A stretch of 64,000 nt of DNA from Dyadobacter flavalbus (GTDB taxonomy: Bacteria > Bacteroidota > Bacteroidia > Cytophagales > Spirosomataceae), in assembly GCF_006149045.1 (NCBI RefSeq), contig NZ_VBSN01000027.1, positions 496,001 through 560,000 on the forward strand, in the 5' to 3' direction. Below the pieces are notes generated by a model. That model was not told the origin of the DNA, made no database searches, and was given only the letters and a program-made list of their open reading frames with translations. The translations under genes were made by a program, and so were the position numbers. Position 1 is the stretch's first letter, and each line of letters starts with the position of its first letter. This document shows, piece after piece, positions 63,845 through 64,000 of this stretch.

Positions 63845-64000
63845 ATGAATATTACAAAAGAAGAATTGGAAGCTGTATTGCAGAAATCGCTTGAAGCTTT
63901 TATTACAATCAGAAAATATACGGTTCAGAAGCGGATTGCATTGATGAGAGCAATTGCTGATGAAATAGAAGCGCTTGATTCCGATTTGATTAAAACAGCT
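63845..64000 (+). CDS. NADP-type aldehyde dehydrogenase, 5-prime part only
   Basis: The frame opens at ATG 63845 (MNITKEELEAVLQKSLEAF) and runs off the window after 52 residues. The segment FITIRKYTVQKRIALMRAIADEIEALDSDLIKTA, given here as positions 19-52, has the look of the N-terminal helix of ketoglutarate-semialdehyde (2,5-dioxovalerate) dehydrogenases. Its place behind a DapA-family lyase supports this. The catalytic part is outside the window, so the call is provisional. Confidence 0.6.
   Translation, partial: MNITKEELEAVLQKSLEAFITIRKYTVQKRIALMRAIADEIEALDSDLIKTA

Overview
The window reads as chromosome of a free-living member of the Bacteroidota, most like the Cytophagales (Dyadobacter-type). 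The signs are a type IX secretion (T9SS) pair porU-porV, a second C25 peptidase with a T9SS sorting tail, a SusC/SusD pair, DUF4290-murA, PspC/GIN-domain proteins, sugar genes of the ThuA, DUF1080, Gfo/Idh/MocA and CE15 families, and Bacteroidota-type promoters (TTTG, about 20 bases, TAnnTTTG). No rRNA, tRNA, insertion sequence, prophage or CRISPR array was recognised. Species is inference only.

Layout. 1-4.4 kb: a ThuA-like protein, a cluster of structured repeats, a CE15-type esterase, a 2-hydroxyacid dehydrogenase and a DUF6157 protein. 5-10.7 kb: two large adjacent hybrid histidine kinases, richer in G+C than their flanks. 10.8-15.4 kb: small accessory genes (VOC protein, second ThuA protein, lipoproteins, a basic protein, a second dehydrogenase). 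15.5-20.3 kb: M1 and M14 secreted metallopeptidases and a HupE-like membrane protein. 20.5-23.5 kb: histidine genes hisH-hisA-hisF-hisIE behind a leader that looks like a translation-coupled attenuator. 23.5-25.6 kb: small membrane proteins and a GGGP-synthase-like enzyme. 25.6-26.7 kb: a duplicated small lipoprotein gene with its own promoter and terminator in each copy. 26.7-33.4 kb: SprT-like protein, porU, porV and a zinc-site-less M16 protein. 33.4-42.4 kb: photolyase, DUF1080 protein, murA with DUF4290, C25 peptidase, folA. 42.6-51.4 kb: PadR-PspC-GIN envelope-stress-like set, outer-membrane protein, thioesterase, RidA, gltX, small basic protein, AIM24-like protein. 51.5-58.2 kb: susC/susD and a Gfo/Idh/MocA oxidoreductase around a long regulatory gap with a LacI-type palindrome. 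58.4-64 kb: two DUF3857/transglutaminase-like proteins, a DapA-family lyase and the start of an aldehyde dehydrogenase, separated by three tandem structured repeats.

The two observations most worth pursuing are (1) a dispersed 75-base repeat, three tandem copies at 63.5-63.8 kb and reversed or partial relatives at 1.0-1.3 kb, which folds on paper into a closed cloverleaf with compensatory base changes between copies, and (2) the his leader, where a 21-codon peptide containing HRFHQSH starts almost at the predicted transcription start and sits on RNA that can form either an antiterminator or a nine-pair terminator. All structures and family calls were made by eye; no alignment, folding or database search was run.
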